In this document: piece by piece, positions 1 through 10,626 of the stretch
Position numbering within the stretch: the first letter of the stretch is position 1
Layout of the letters: every line of letters starts with the position of its first letter
NCBI GenBank assembly: GCA_963575745.1
Contig: CAUYUJ010012169.1
Location: forward strand, 214,001 to 278,000
Source of the DNA: Prorocentrum cordatum
Taxonomy: Eukaryota; Sar; Dinophyceae; Prorocentrales; Prorocentraceae
DNA length: 64,000 nucleotides
Direction: 5' to 3'
Program-made: the position numbers and the translations under genes
The notes under the pieces: model-generated
Databases searched by the model: none
The model's input: only the letters and a program-made list of their open reading frames with translations
Told to the model about the DNA's origin: nothing

Positions 1-1905
1 TACCTCCCTAAGGCCATCTGCCCTCACGAAGCTGGAACCTCTGAGATCTCTCGGGAAGCGTCTGTGGTTCGCCCTATTGCTCTCAGCAACACTGATAACA
101 AAATAGTATCATTGGCCATGTGTGAACCATTTAGCCAGCAATGCCAGTACAGCGTCTTAGGCTCCCAGACGGGTTTCGTGCGCAAGAGGTCTATGCTCGA
201 CAACTTACTCTGCCTTGAGGCAGACATTCTTGAATACGCCTGCTATCGCGGCATGCCGCACGCTGGGCTACTCCTCTTGGATTTCCGCGCCGCGTTCCCG
301 TCGCTGCGCCACGACTGGATCATAGATGTGCTAATCATGATGAACATACCCATGTATATCGTGAATGCCATTCGGTTCCTATACACCGGTATTTACACAC
401 ACATATGCCTAGCAGGAAAGAAGTTTCCAGGCTACTCGATCACCCAAGGCATTAAACAAGGATGTCCGCTGTCGGGTGCTTTATTTGCGTTATGCATCGA
501 CCCGCTGCTGCGCCGATTATCTAACTTGCTAGCTCCTGTTTGTGCTACCCCTCGTGCCTTTGCAGATGACATCCAGATCTCGGCATCCAACCTGTTGCTC
601 GCTGTTCCGATTGTGCTGAAGAATGTTATTAGGTCCAGCCGTTGCACTGGCCTGCTCTTGAACCTTGCCAAGTGTATGATCGTGCACGTGCAAGAGATGC
701 CAGACGACCAGCATTTCGCCCTGTTCGAGTCCGTTCGCACCAACGTTCGCTCGCTTATGCACGGCACTAGTGGCAAAGTCTTGGGTGTCTTTCTGGGCCC
801 TGGAGGTTACAAGAAATCCTGGTCCGCTCCGCTTCAGAAATATATTAATCGTGTCCGTCATGTTCGATCGCTTCGTCTTGGGCTTACTCAAAGTATCTAT
901 GCATACAACTCCTTGGCCTTCTCGGTTCTCACCTTCGTGATGCAGCTATGTTACATATCGCAGGACGCTCTTCGCATGGAAACCAAAGGTTTGCAGACTC
1001 TCACCGCATGCCCCTTCTACAGCATCCCTACTGATCTTCTCCGCAATCTCTCGTCTGCGTTGCATTGGCCCATTGCCCCGCGCAACCTAGTGCTGGATAA
1101 TCAGGCTGCCATGTATCGGGTCGCTGTTCGGTCTAAGGTTTTTGATAGCATTCGGAAGCGCTTTCATGAGCTTGAGGAAGAGGACTTGGATGTTCTGATG
1201 GTCAAGCGATACCCGGCATGGCGTGCCGAGTCCATTGTTTTCCACCTGATTCACAATTACGAGCGACTAACTGCCCTGCCGTGGAACCACTTCGATGAGG
1301 ACACTCACGAGTTGCAGAGACAGATTTTGAAGAAATTGATTTCTGAGGCCCCTTGTAGCTCCGCGAGTTTTCTCCTGGGCAATCGAATTCGGTTCGCTTT
1401 TCCTTTTGCTGATGCCTCTAGTATCGACCTTGCGGTGCTCAGGCTCCAAATTGCCTGCACGCGCGTCGGCCCATTTGTGGCTGCGGCCATTCTCAAAACC
1501 ATCTGCAACGCGTGGGCGACCTCTGCCAGGTATAGGCAAGGCCGTCTTACCTGCCGTTTCGGTTGCCTGGCCACAGGCGGCGACCACGTCCAGCATTACT
1601 TCGATTGCCCTCATGTCCTGAGCTTGCTCCATTCTGTTTTGCCCTTCCTGCCAGTCGAATATTTGAATCAGAGCCTCGATGCGCGTATGCTGTGCACTAT
1701 GCCATGCCAGTCTAGTCAGCAGCTGTTCTCTTTGTTTCTTGTCCACGACCTGCTCTTTTCTACCTTTAACTCCTTGAGGAGCTCGCACAGGTACGGGCCC
1801 GAATGCCTGCTGCCTCTCCTGCGCGCGCGTGCCCGCCACCTTGCCAAGAAGGGGCGCGGCGTGCGGAGCCTGCTCATCAGGAGGCCCGCGGCAGAGGGCA
1901 GCTGA
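1..1905 (+). CDS. Non-LTR retrotransposon (LINE) reverse transcriptase, 5' truncated by window edge
   Basis: Frame 1 is open from the first base to a TGA at 1903-1905 (634 codons visible). Numbering from the first visible codon, an RPIALSNTDNKI block lies near residue 24, motif A (LLLLDFRAAFPS) has its aspartate near residue 94, a GIKQGCPLSG block is near 150 and the catalytic FADD is at 187-190. A zinc-knuckle-like CRFGC...HYFDCP lies near 518-537. This order (RT palm, thumb, C-terminal Cys-His knuckle) is that of LINE polymerases, which copy element RNA at a nicked target site. No stop or frameshift is seen, so the copy may be young. The endonuclease expected upstream is outside the window. 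The stop lies 36 bp before an ATC array that may be the element's 3' tail. The exact clade was not determined. Confidence 0.9.
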   Translation, partial: YLPKAICPHEAGTSEISREASVVRPIALSNTDNKIVSLAMCEPFSQQCQYSVLGSQTGFVRKRSMLDNLLCLEADILEYACYRGMPHAGLLLLDFRAAFPSLRHDWIIDVLIMMNIPMYIVNAIRFLYTGIYTHICLAGKKFPGYSITQGIKQGCPLSGALFALCIDPLLRRLSNLLAPVCATPRAFADDIQISASNLLLAVPIVLKNVIRSSRCTGLLLNLAKCMIVHVQEMPDDQHFALFESVRTNVRSLMHGTSGKVLGVFLGPGGYKKSWSAPLQKYINRVRHVRSLRLGLTQSIYAYNSLAFSVLTFVMQLCYISQDALRMETKGLQTLTACPFYSIPTDLLRNLSSALHWPIAPRNLVLDNQAAMYRVAVRSKVFDSIRKRFHELEEEDLDVLMVKRYPAWRAESIVFHLIHNYERLTALPWNHFDEDTHELQRQILKKLISEAPCSSASFLLGNRIRFAFPFADASSIDLAVLRLQIACTRVGPFVAAAILKTICNAWATSARYRQGRLTCRFGCLATGGDHVQHYFDCPHVLSLLHSVLPFLPVEYLNQSLDARMLCTMPCQSSQQLFSLFLVHDLLFSTFNSLRSSHRYGPECLLPLLRARARHLAKKGRGVRSLLIRRPAAEGS

Positions 1906-1940
1906 ACTGCCCCCCTCTCTGGCGCGCTCAGGGGAGTGCG

Positions 1941-1971
<31 letters not shown>

Positions 1972-2030
1972 GCATCAGCATCAGCATCAGCATCAGCATC
2001 AGCATCAGCATCAGCAGCATCAGCAGCATA
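1941..2030 (+). repeat. ATC / AGCATC microsatellite
   Basis: Ten or so ATC units grade into AGCATC and AGC units. It begins 36 bp after the LINE stop codon and could be the element's 3' tail, or a target site next to it. Confidence 0.9.
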
Positions 2031-2420
2031 ATCATGTCATCATCGGCCTCCTCACCCATCTCTTCCGCACTCACACTCACTCACACACCCACGCATCAGG
2101 CCTGAGGAGCAACCGCGTCTTCGTGTGGCCTGGGCCGTGGGTTGGATCGCTTCTCAGGCGCGGCGTACAGCAATGCTGTGTACCAGCCCGCTTTTCTGCG
2201 CAGCGTGGCCTCTGCTGGCTGCCGCACGGGCTGAGTCGTTCCGACTGCTGGGATCGGTCATCCGCTTGCCTCGGCTGGAGGCGGCAGGTTGTTCTCGGCG
2301 CTCGGACGAGTCTGCGAGTGTGCGCCGAAGCGCACGTGACCGAGCGTTGCCGCCGCAGGGCCAAAAGGAAACGCCTCGGTCCGAGGGGCCGTACGAGCTA
2401 GGAGCTCCTTCACACGCGGG
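2031..2420. other. No recognised feature
   Basis: Unique GC-rich sequence between two ATC arrays. A short CACTCACACTCAC-type stretch lies near 2066-2095 and similar text recurs near 2620-2645. No supported gene. Confidence 0.5.
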
Positions 2421-2828
2421 GATCATCATCATCATCATCATCAGCATCATCATCATCAGCATCATCATCATCATCAGCATCATCGTCATCAGCGTCATCA
2501 TCAGCAGCGTCATCATTATCATCACCATCATCATCACCGTCATCAGCAGCAACATCCTCAGTATCATAACCGCCACCATCATCTCACACATGATCGCGCA
2601 TCCACTCTCATTCACTCAAATGCACACACTCACACTCACGCATCATCACCATTCAACATCAGCAGCACCGTCATCAGCATCATCAGCATCATCATAACCA
2701 GCATCATCAGCATCATCACCATCACCATCACCGCGCACCATCACCACCACCCAACATCAGCATTATCATCATCGTCGCTATCATCATCCGCGCCAGCATC
2801 ACCATCAGCAGTAGCAGCAGCAGCTGCA
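2421..2828 (+). repeat. Imperfect ATC/AGC array
   Basis: ATC-rich array, cleanest at 2421-2530. It continues with CATCAC and CAGCAT variants and a break of CACTCACACTCAC near 2620-2645. The same break text also follows the first ATC array near 2066-2095, so the two arrays may be duplicates. Confidence 0.85.
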
Positions 2829-3289
2829 CAATCACTCTTCGTCACCATGCACACACACTCATCTTGTAGGAAGTCGCGAGCGGGAGCCCCCTCCTTATGG
2901 TGCCCCCGCTTCACGATGGCAATCCGAGCGGGTCGTCGGCAAACTATTAGGATTAGCATTTGAGCACCCCCAATAGGGGCAACTTGTGAGGATGTCTCGA
3001 GCGCCCCCCCCCCCTGTGGGGCCCGCAGTTCATGTTCGTCGTTGGGGTCCTGTGGTTTGAATCTGCCCTCTCTACAAGGTCTCCACCTCCATGTTGGAAT
3101 CCGAGCGGTGTCATCCAGATTTTGTAGCTGCATCGTTTGTTGGCTCCCCAGGCTTGAATCTGGAGGAAGTCTCGAGCGGGAGCCTCGCCAGCGAGTGCAT
3201 CGCGAGGGGGGTCTCGAGCGGGAGCCTTCGGAAAGCTTCCGGAGGCCCCAGAACCCTCGGAGGTCGTCTTGGGGCGCAGGGCCCGGAAT
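2829..3289. other. GC-rich spacer with short repeated motif
   Basis: No gene is supported. A motif close to GTCTCGAGCGGGAGCC occurs near 2873 (one change), 3170 and 3209, with a shorter form near 2995. Confidence 0.4.
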
Positions 3290-3525
3290 GTCGGTTCGCA
3301 CTCCCCCTTTGGGGCTTCCCTTGGGCCCCTCGTAACGTTTCAGATTGTGACTTCTCGGGGCCTTCTCGGAGGGCTCCTTGGAGCTCTTTCGAGGCGTCCT
3401 GGGGCCCGCTTCGGCAGTCTGGAGGCCATCTTGGGCGTCTTGGAGCGATACGCTGGCGATTTGAAGCCCTCTTGGGCCGTGTTGGGGGGCCTCTTGGGGC
3501 CCTCCTGGGCAGGCTTGGCTCCCGC
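3290..3525 (+). repeat. Degenerate CTTGGGGCC-type repeat
   Basis: Runs of TTGGGGCCTCTTGG-like text with roughly 10-bp spacing, heavily diverged. Similar text occurs near 20.8, 27.9, 28.3 and 58.2 kb, and as its complement near 13.4 and 42.2 kb. Confidence 0.55.
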
Positions 3526-3675
3526 CCGGCTGCGAAGAAGTCGCGCGAGACCACGCGACCAGCCCCCGACGCGTCCTGCGAAGTCCGGCCATGCTTGGCC
3601 CCCGTTGTTTCCCCCAAACTGTGCTTGCACTTTGGGGTCCTTACCTTGCCAGTGTAGGCGCCCCGAGCGATGAGA

Positions 3676-4020
3676 GGGTCAGCCGAGCTAGCGCCACGTC
3701 GCCGCCCGTGCCGCCCCATGGGCGCTCTCGGGCGCCCGTCCGCCGAGATTGCGCCGCGTTGCCGCCCGTGCCGCGCTCGTGGGCGCCCCTGTGCGCCTGG
3801 GCGGGTCCGCCGAGCTTGCGCCGCGCCGCCGCCCGCGCCGCCCTGCGGGTGCTCGCGGGCGCCCCGTGCGTGGAGCATGTCCGCCGAGGTTGGCGCTCGC
3901 GCGGGCCCCGTGCGGTGGGCGCTCGCGCGGGCCCCCGTGCGGTGGGCGCACGTCCGCCGAGGTTGCCGCGTGGCGGGCGCTCGCGCGGGCCCCGTGCGCT
4001 CGGTGGGGCCGCCCCGCGTG
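3676..4020 (+). repeat. 60-75-bp GC-rich minisatellite, about five units
   Basis: A GTCCGCCGAGNTTGCGCC motif recurs near 3677, 3737, 3804, 3879 and 3951, each followed by GGGCGCTCGCGCGGGCCCC-type sequence. Long open frames here on both strands are by-products of composition. Confidence 0.75.
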
Positions 4021-4812
4021 CGAAGCTTGCACCACATAGTTTGCACGATATAGCGACGCCAGATGCATAGCGGCCGCGCTGGGCCCTTGCATCTTCCCAT
4101 GGGCAACCTGAGGCATCGCTGAGCCAACCGGTCTTGCCCATCAGCACGGGATCTTCTTTCGCGTCACGAGAGTGGGAAAACCTCGAGCGCATCGACCAAA
4201 ACGATTATCCGACCTGGTCCGCGCAGGGACGCTGCTGGCCCACGGTCACCAGACCGAGTCTACACCAGCGCCCGCCCAGTCCTTGCTGTCAACTACTGCA
4301 GCACGGCCCTTGCCAGGGCTGGTCCAGAAAGCCGCCTTAAAGCGGCGGGCCCTATCGCTCTGGTGGTCTGTGAAGCACAGGAGGTACCGGATGGTTCAGG
4401 GGATTACGCGGCCACTGTGCGTAGCCTCAACACTGGCCACCCCCCGGCGAAACTCAGGTACACCCGTGCTCTTCAGCTCATCATCCGACGCGGCGCAGCC
4501 TGCATGGGCGCGGCCCCGCCCCGATTGCGCAGGCCCATAGGCTGCCGGGGCATCGGTGACCACGCCCAAGTCCTGAGCACGGCCGGGGCCACCGGCTAAG
4601 GTACCCTAGCCGCGGCCGAGCTCATCGACGGCAGCGTCGCCGGGGCCAGGCCAGCGCTCGGCGCCCAAGGGCCCAAGCAGATGGCCCCAGCGTGTCCGCA
4701 AGCGGCCAGGGCCTGGCTCGCCAACCGCAGCCGCTGTCCCGTGGCTGCGCCCCCTCAGACGAACCGCTGCCTGGCTTGGACCAACCTGGTCCGGCCACCA
4801 GGCCTGTCCTTC
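4021..4812. other. No recognised feature
   Basis: It starts with GCTTGCACCACATAGTTTGC, which resembles the repeats at 9165-9350. The rest is unique GC-rich sequence without a convincing gene. Confidence 0.4.
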
Positions 4813-4966
4813 AGTCGGGCCTGTCCCTCAACAGGGGGGAGATTCAAGAATAGTGGCAAAGTGGTCTGGGGACTAATTTTGGAAGATGTTTGGGCATCCT
4901 TTTTGAGCACTTGTGGAATATTTTTTTATTTGTCGTCCAGAATCCCCTTGTAGGGGGACAGGCCGG
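4813..4966 (-). mobile_element. MITE-like foldback element, family A, copy 1
   Basis: Ends are inverted: GTCGGGCCTGTCCCTCAACA at the left and, read from the other strand, GTCCGGCCTGTCCCCCTACA at the right. The ~154-bp element has a relatively AT-rich core (TTTTTTTATTTGTCGTCCAG near 4921). It is homologous over its length to 53848-53998, which lies in the opposite orientation. No transposase is present, so it is a non-autonomous element. A target-site duplication is not clear. Confidence 0.8.
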
Positions 4967-5151
4967 ACCTAAGCTTATCCACTTTGGAAGGCGCGCAAAC
5001 CCGCGCATTCTGCAGCACCCCGCGACCAAGCAGACCCTTCCGCGCGCCGGCTAGCAGCGAGGCCACGCCGACGAGGCAGGGCAGCCCGGCGAGCAGCGAG
5101 GCCGTCCTCCACGCCGCAGCAGTGGTCCACCGCCGATCCGAGAAACTCCAA

Positions 5152-5309
5152 CTCCTCCTCCTCCTCCTCCTCCTCCTCCTCCTCCTCCTCCTCCTCCTCC
5201 TCCTCCTCCTCCTCCTCCTCCTCCTATTCCTCCTCCTCCTCCTCCTCCTCCTCCTCCTCCTCCTCCTCCTCCTCCGCCTCCTCCGCCTCCTCCTCCTCTT
5301 CCTCCTCCA
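5152..5309 (+). repeat. CTC (TCC) trinucleotide array
   Basis: Nearly pure polypyrimidine array with CCGCCT interruptions at the right end. It reads as poly-Leu, poly-Ser/Pro or poly-Glu/Arg depending on frame, so the open frames across it are not evidence for a gene. Confidence 0.95.
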
Positions 5310-5746
5310 CCGAGGCATCACCGCAAAGCCCCGGAACCGCGGCAGAATCAGGCGGCAGAGCCGGCTCCAAAGGGAACGCCTGGCCCACCGAAGGCCGGCC
5401 ACGGCAGTAGTCGCGCGGCTGACAGGCAACGAGGCTGCCAGCGGTAGACGCCCCGCCCACCGCGGCCGCACAAGCGGGGCTCGAGTCGCCACGACGGGCG
5501 CAGGTCAGGTCAGGTCACGCCCGTGCGCCGGAAGGCGAGCCCATGAGGGGCGCAGGCGGTGGCAATCGGCAGCGTGCAATGCACGCGCGCGCCACATGTA
5601 AGGAAAGCAGCACGTGCGTCGAAAGCACGACACAGCACGGGGGCCCACCGGGGAACCGGCGCAGACACCCCCCAGGGCGGCAGCGGCGGGCGCCCTGGAG
5701 AGAGGCGTCGGGGCGCGGGCTCTCTCTCTTCGAGGGGGGGGAGGCT
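5310..5746. other. No recognised feature
   Basis: GC-rich unique sequence. A short direct GGTCAGGTCA repeat is seen near 5503. No gene is supported. Confidence 0.4.
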
Positions 5747-5914
5747 CTCCTGAAGTGGCCACTGACGCCCGCATCACCTCAAGATGGCAGCAGCGATGAC
5801 AAGGACATCGCTGCGCTGACGAGGGGGGGGCTCCTGAAGTGGCCACTGACGCCCGCATCACCTCAAGATGGCAGCAGCGATGGCAAGGACATCGATCGCT
5901 GCGCTGACGAACGA
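5747..5914 (+). repeat. 84-bp tandem duplication
   Basis: CTCCTGAAGTGGCCACTGAC starts at 5747 and 5831. The two units are almost identical (one GATGACAAGG/GATGGCAAGG difference and a 4-bp ATCG insertion in the second). 84 is a multiple of three, so both copies read the same peptide, but no conserved family is recognised. Confidence 0.9.
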
Positions 5915-6894
5915 GCAACAGGTCGACTCCACGGCGAGGACTTGCTGCGCCTCACCCATTGGAAATCCAGAGCGTACGACAGGAAATCCAAGGCAAGGAA
6001 ATCCAAAGCATATGAGGCACGACGCGCTCCGCAGGGTGGCTCATCTTCGACACGCCGGACAGGCATCAGACGCACGACGGCTCGTGCCTGCCGCGCGGAG
6101 TCGCAACCCAGGGCTGCAAAGCCAGCTCAGACTCCCAGATGAAAGGGCCGGGCCCTTGTCCAACGTCAGCGGGAAGCTCCGCTGAGCTCACGACAAAACG
6201 ACAAGCACCCCGCCGGCGGCCGCAGGGTGCTGACCGATGTCGGCGAGGGCAGCCCGAGCCTGTGGCCAAATCACCTTGAGGACCACATGGCCTGTCCCTC
6301 ACCGACCGTCAAAGCAACAGGGCGGCTGGGGGCCCGAAGAAGGTTACCCCCCAAGACGGCCTAGCAGGACGATGGGCATGCACCGAAGCCCGCTACGACT
6401 GTAACGCCTGCCCCTTCTGTGCCCAGAGCACCTCTAATGCCCACCATGCCAGGCGCCAGCATGGCCTGCTCTGCCCATGGCACAGACACGGACGTAGCAT
6501 GAGGTGATCCACAAAGAAAGAGGAAGACACGCTGCAAACAACCGGGTTTGTTCCCTCGCCTCCGCCAGCGGGAGTAACGCTCGCGGCTTCTTCCATCGCG
6601 ACATCGAAGTTGTTCTTGACGAGCGCGGCCCGAGCAACCCTTTGCAAACAACCCCCCTAGCACGGCTTCAGACCGGGGGCTTGGGACAGCTGCGTAAAAG
6701 CAAAGGGCCGCTTCTCCCAACGCCGCCACCCAACAGGGATGCCCACAAGGAGCAGGGCCACCGTGGGGCGACGGCGGTGCCGCCAGACAGCGCCAACGCC
6801 CCGAGGGCACCAGGCCCGAGTCCACTCGCAGGCAACCAAGCCAATGCCAGGGCCGCCACGCTCAGGGACGAACCCGCCTTCGAACCAGAGCTCT
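5915..6894. other. No recognised feature
   Basis: Unique sequence. A short run of related GGAAATCCA units is seen near 5960-6007. No gene is supported on either strand. Confidence 0.4.
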
Positions 6895-7271
6895 GGGCGC
6901 CCGAAATGGGCACGGAAAGAATGGGTACAATGCCCAACAGCGGTTCCTGTTCATTCTGAACAGGAGCCGCTGTCCAAGCCGCCGCGGCCCGTGTCCATTC
7001 GGGACAGGAGGCCGCCTGCCCAACAGCGGCCGCTGTTGGTTTGGGACAGCATTTGTTGTTGGGCATTGTACTCCAGATTTCGTAATATAAAAGGGAGGGG
7101 GTCTGGACCCTCCAAGACAAGCCATTTCAGACCTCCCCCGTGGGAGAACCCTCCAAAGCATCGTCCCCAGACCCCCCCAGGCCCTCCAAGACAGCCTGGA
7201 AGAGACATCCCCCCGAAACGAGACCCCCCCTCCCTTTCTTACGACATCTGGAGTACCCATTTCGGGCGTCC
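6895..7271 (+). mobile_element. MITE-like foldback element, family B, copy 1
   Basis: The outer ends are inverted: GGGCGCCCGAAATGGGCA at 6895 against TACCCATTTCGGGCGTCC ending at 7271 (16 of 18 pair). Nested inside are a 16-bp-arm hairpin at 6938-6972, a perfect 20-bp palindrome at 7020-7039 (contains GCGGCCGC), an inverted pair GTACAATGCCCAACA / TGTTGGGCATTGTAC around 6926-7068, and another inverted pair near 7066-7097 and 7224-7256. No coding capacity. A shorter relative is at 31971-32168. Confidence 0.75.
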
Positions 7272-7321
7272 AGAAGAGCGGCCATTCTTCGAAGCGGGAG
7301 GATGGGCCATCCCAAGGGCTC

Positions 7322-7470
7322 CCCCGAGGGCGCGAAGTTATTCGCGCTTCGCGCTTCGCGGTCCTCGTTCCTTCTCCCCCTCCTCCTCGTCCTCCTATTC
7401 TCCCTTTGGGAGAGCGGCGCGAGAGCGCGAAGTTATTCGCGCGTCGCGCTTCGCGCAGCGCGAGAGCGCG
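7322..7470. repeat. GCGCGAAGTTATTCGCGC palindromic repeat
   Basis: GCGCGAAGTTATTCGCGC occurs near 7329 and 7426, and GCGCGAAGTTGGGAG near 7465. The motif is itself nearly palindromic and is flanked by short GCGCTTCGCG and GCGCGAGAGC runs. Confidence 0.7.
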
Positions 7471-9164
7471 AAGTTGGGAGCCCTAGCATCCTCTCATTAC
7501 CCCGACCGCGGCTTCCTGCGCCACGCTGCGCCCCTCGATCCTCGCCATGCCGTGCGGCGCTGCCTCGGAGGCGCGCTCTCTCCGGCCCCGCCGAGGCACG
7601 GAGGAGACCCGTGCCAGCGCAACGAGCCACGGGGCTCCTCGCCAGACGTATCCACAAGACCAGAGCCAGATTGGTCGACGCCGACCTCCTCTGGCGTGGA
7701 ACCCCGCTGCACCCCCCACTCTCTCGTCGTCGACTTCCTGTCAGAACCCAGCGACGGCAAAATGACCTCCCTGCCCCACGGCCGAGCGGCCAAGGACGTT
7801 CGCCGCCCGCTGGCCGCGGGCCAGCGTGGTCTGCTTCAGACACGACGGGCCCCGGCGGCCCAGCTTCGCCGCCCCCGCCTCCCGGTCCGCGACCCGCAGA
7901 CTCAGAGCCGAGTCGCGATCCAGAAGCCCACCTCTGGGATCCGCGAAGGGCCAAGAGGGGGCTCCACCAGAGCCTCCTGTGCTCGAGCCCTCGCGCCCTG
8001 GACGCTCGTCACCAGGCGGGGCAGGCGCGGCAAAGGAACGTGCTCAGCTCATTCCCAGACAGCCGAGCCGCAATGCCACCAGGCGTGGACGGCACCGCGA
8101 GCGGAGCAGGAAGCACCAAAGCTGACAGCGAGCAGCAGGCACAGCCACGACCGCCGAGGAAAGCGAAAGAAGACAAGGACGAGTTCGACTAGCTCGACAG
8201 CGAGCTGTCACCACCTAGGCAAAGGCCACAAGCACCTGGACGACACGAAGCCCAGGGATGGGGGGCGCCGTCTGACTCGCCGTCGCGGTCGCCGAGAAGG
8301 GTCACTCCACCCAGGCCGCCATCGCTCAGTGAGGTCACTACAAGTAGGCCCAGGTGACGACGACAAGCCAAGGCATACCCCACAGCGGCACCAGCTAGCG
8401 CGAGACCCAGACCAGCGCCGACGGGTACCAGATACAGAGCACTGCTGAACACAGCCAGCCCAGAATGCGTTGCTGAGCAGGTGAAGATCCATGGCCCCAA
8501 GGAAGGCCCCACCTGGAGCACCGCCACAGAGTGTGTCCCCAAAGCTCGAGTCCCACGGGCCCGACAAGCAGAAAGGAGCCCGTGCGCGCGACCTTCCACG
8601 GCTCGGATCTCCCAGCGAGATGGGGCCAGTAAACCTCGGGAGCGCCGCGTGCCAGACCAAACGCGCCCGGGGAAAGCCTGGGCATCCCGCTCGGTGAGGC
8701 TCCGAGCTTCGCTGCGCGAGCAGGCGGCGCCGGGTTCGCCGCGCAAGGGGATGGCAGCCCGAGCGCCAGCTCCGTGGCGGTGACAAGAGCGCATGTCTCG
8801 GGGACCTGTGTGCCTAGCACGCCAGCAGGGCCGCTTGCCACAGTGGATCTTGGGGCCCCAGGCGCGGCACCATCCAACCCCCCACCTGTACCCGAATCCA
8901 GTGAGGCTAAGGCGCCAGCGCGCAGGCTGTTAGGCCACCCAGCCAGTTTGGCGGTCCACCAGGACCCCAGCCACCGAATCAGGAACTGGACAGCCAAAGC
9001 ATAAGCCAAGGCCCTCAGGAGGTCAGTCGAGACGACTCGGAGGTGGACTCCGAGCAGCGCCGACGACGACGCCCCCCCTGTTATGCCGCAGTCCGCCGCC
9101 GCCGCGTCGTCCCTCCCTCGATCCTTCCCCCGGCGGCCGCTGGTTGTGTCGAGGTTGTTTTGGC
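7471..9164. other. GC-rich stretch with long but unsupported open frames
   Basis: Several frames stay open for hundreds of codons on both strands. None shows a family motif. One plus-strand frame from about 7140 to 8783 is interrupted only near 8190 and 8358, with an Arg/Ser/Pro-rich product. It could be decayed retroelement or random GC-rich sequence. No call made. Confidence 0.35.
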
Positions 9165-9350
9165 GGGATATAGATTACACCACATAGCTTGCACGACATA
9201 GTTGACACCACATAGCTTACACCGCATAGCCTTCACCTGCAGCTCACACCACACGTATTCTACGATATATTTCTCACCACATATACGTGTATACCTATAT
9301 TATACACGTCATGGATTACACCACATAGCTTGCACCTCATAGCTTACACC
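9165..9350 (+). repeat. TACACCACATAGCTTGCAC short repeats
   Basis: TTACACCACATAGCTTGCAC occurs near 9172 and 9313, with variants between. An AT-rich patch in the middle contains a perfect 9-bp-arm hairpin at 9285-9309 (ACGTGTATA and TATACACGT). Related text is at 4028 and in the 60.6-62.4 kb mosaic. Confidence 0.7.
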
Positions 9351-9746
9351 GCCACAGTGCAACATGCCACGGCTTTGGACCCACGCATACGCCGTTTGTT
9401 TGTTGGGGCTCGCTAGCGTGAACCAGATAGCGTCGAGGATTCTTGCTGACACCATGCACGTAGGCATCCGCGAAGGTATGTTTATTCGGGCGTTTGGCTT
9501 CAAACGTGGATCCGCCTGAAAAGGGAAGTGCGTTTTGACTGCAGTGTAAACACCCGAATGCACGTGGAGGTAAGGCCCCCAAGAGGCATGCACAGGCACT
9601 CCTGCCAGGGGTGCCTCGTGGAGAATCTGTGTCCCATCATGCCACCGAGGAGTGACGGGCGCGATGTGCTTATGGGATGCCAACCTCCAGCTTTTGCAGA
9701 CTCTCGGGCGGGGGGACAGGGGTGTCAGAGACTGACGTCCTCGGGC
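9351..9746. other. No recognised feature
   Basis: Unique sequence of more balanced composition than its neighbours. No gene motif recognised. Confidence 0.4.
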
Positions 9747-9824
9747 GTCGGGAGGGGGGGGGAGAACGGAGGGCAAGGGGAGGAGGAGGGAAGAGAAGGA
9801 GAAGGGGGAGGGGAGCGGGAGGAC
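9747..9824 (+). repeat. Purine-rich GGA/GGGA tract
   Basis: Imperfect GGA, GGGA and GAAGGA run. Confidence 0.8.
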
Positions 9825-10089
9825 CCGTGCGCCTCGGCGGGGCCGCCCACGGCCTGAAGAAACGATGCCTCGGAACGCTCCCTCCTGAGAGCCTGCACCC
9901 GCGGACTCCGCGCCCGACGGCGGAGCGGTGCCCGCCGCTCCGCCGGCGCGCCCCGAGCGCAGCAAACCCAGGGGGCCCGTCGCTCCCGCCAGGTCGAGCA
10001 GATGCAGCCGAGGGGCGAGGAGAGCGCCTGGGTCGGCTTCGAGCCGGTGATCGGGAGCGGCAGGGGTCGGGAGGCACGGAGGGCAGTGC

Positions 10090-10311
10090 AGGAGGAGTGC
10101 GCAGGAAGAGGAGGAGGAGGAAGAGGAGGAGGAGGAGGACGACGAGGAGGAGGAGTGCGTAGGAGGAGGAGGAGGAAGAAGAAGAAGAAGAGGAGGAGGA
10201 GGAGGAGGCGGAGGAGGAGGCGGAGAGCGTAGGAGGAGAAGGAGGTGAGGAGAAGGAGGAGGGAGGAGGAGGAGGAGGAGGAGGAGGAGGAAGAGGAGGA
10301 GGAGGAGGACG
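10090..10311 (+). repeat. GGA trinucleotide array
   Basis: GGA array with GAA and GGC interruptions. Long open frames across it on both strands reflect the repeat. Confidence 0.95.
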
Positions 10312-10626
10312 AGTGTAAACCCAAGAGTCATCAACGATGTTGGAGTAAACCCTCCATCCAAGCTCCCTCTTCACAGGCCCCTGCAACGGTTCATTGCCAT
10401 TGATGAAACTGCCTCGTTGGAAGCCACCCGTTTGAAGACCCTGAAGCATGCCAAAGCATTGTTCTCGGGATTCCAACGCCACGGATCAGCCTGACTGTTG
10501 CGTCTTGACTATCCTGAAACGTGCCAGACCGCCATTCCTATGACTTCAGCACAGAATCAAGGCAACTGTTGCACCCGCATAGTCCTGAATCTTTCCAGAA
10601 CACCATGTCTTGTACGTTGCTGATGG
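10312..10626. other. Unique spacer
   Basis: Moderate-GC sequence leading into the 82-83-bp minisatellite. No gene is supported. Confidence 0.4.

Noticed and set aside
6739-8448. 569-codon plus-strand open frame
   Set aside because: It runs through a foldback element and palindromic repeats, with rival frames on both strands and no recognisable motif.
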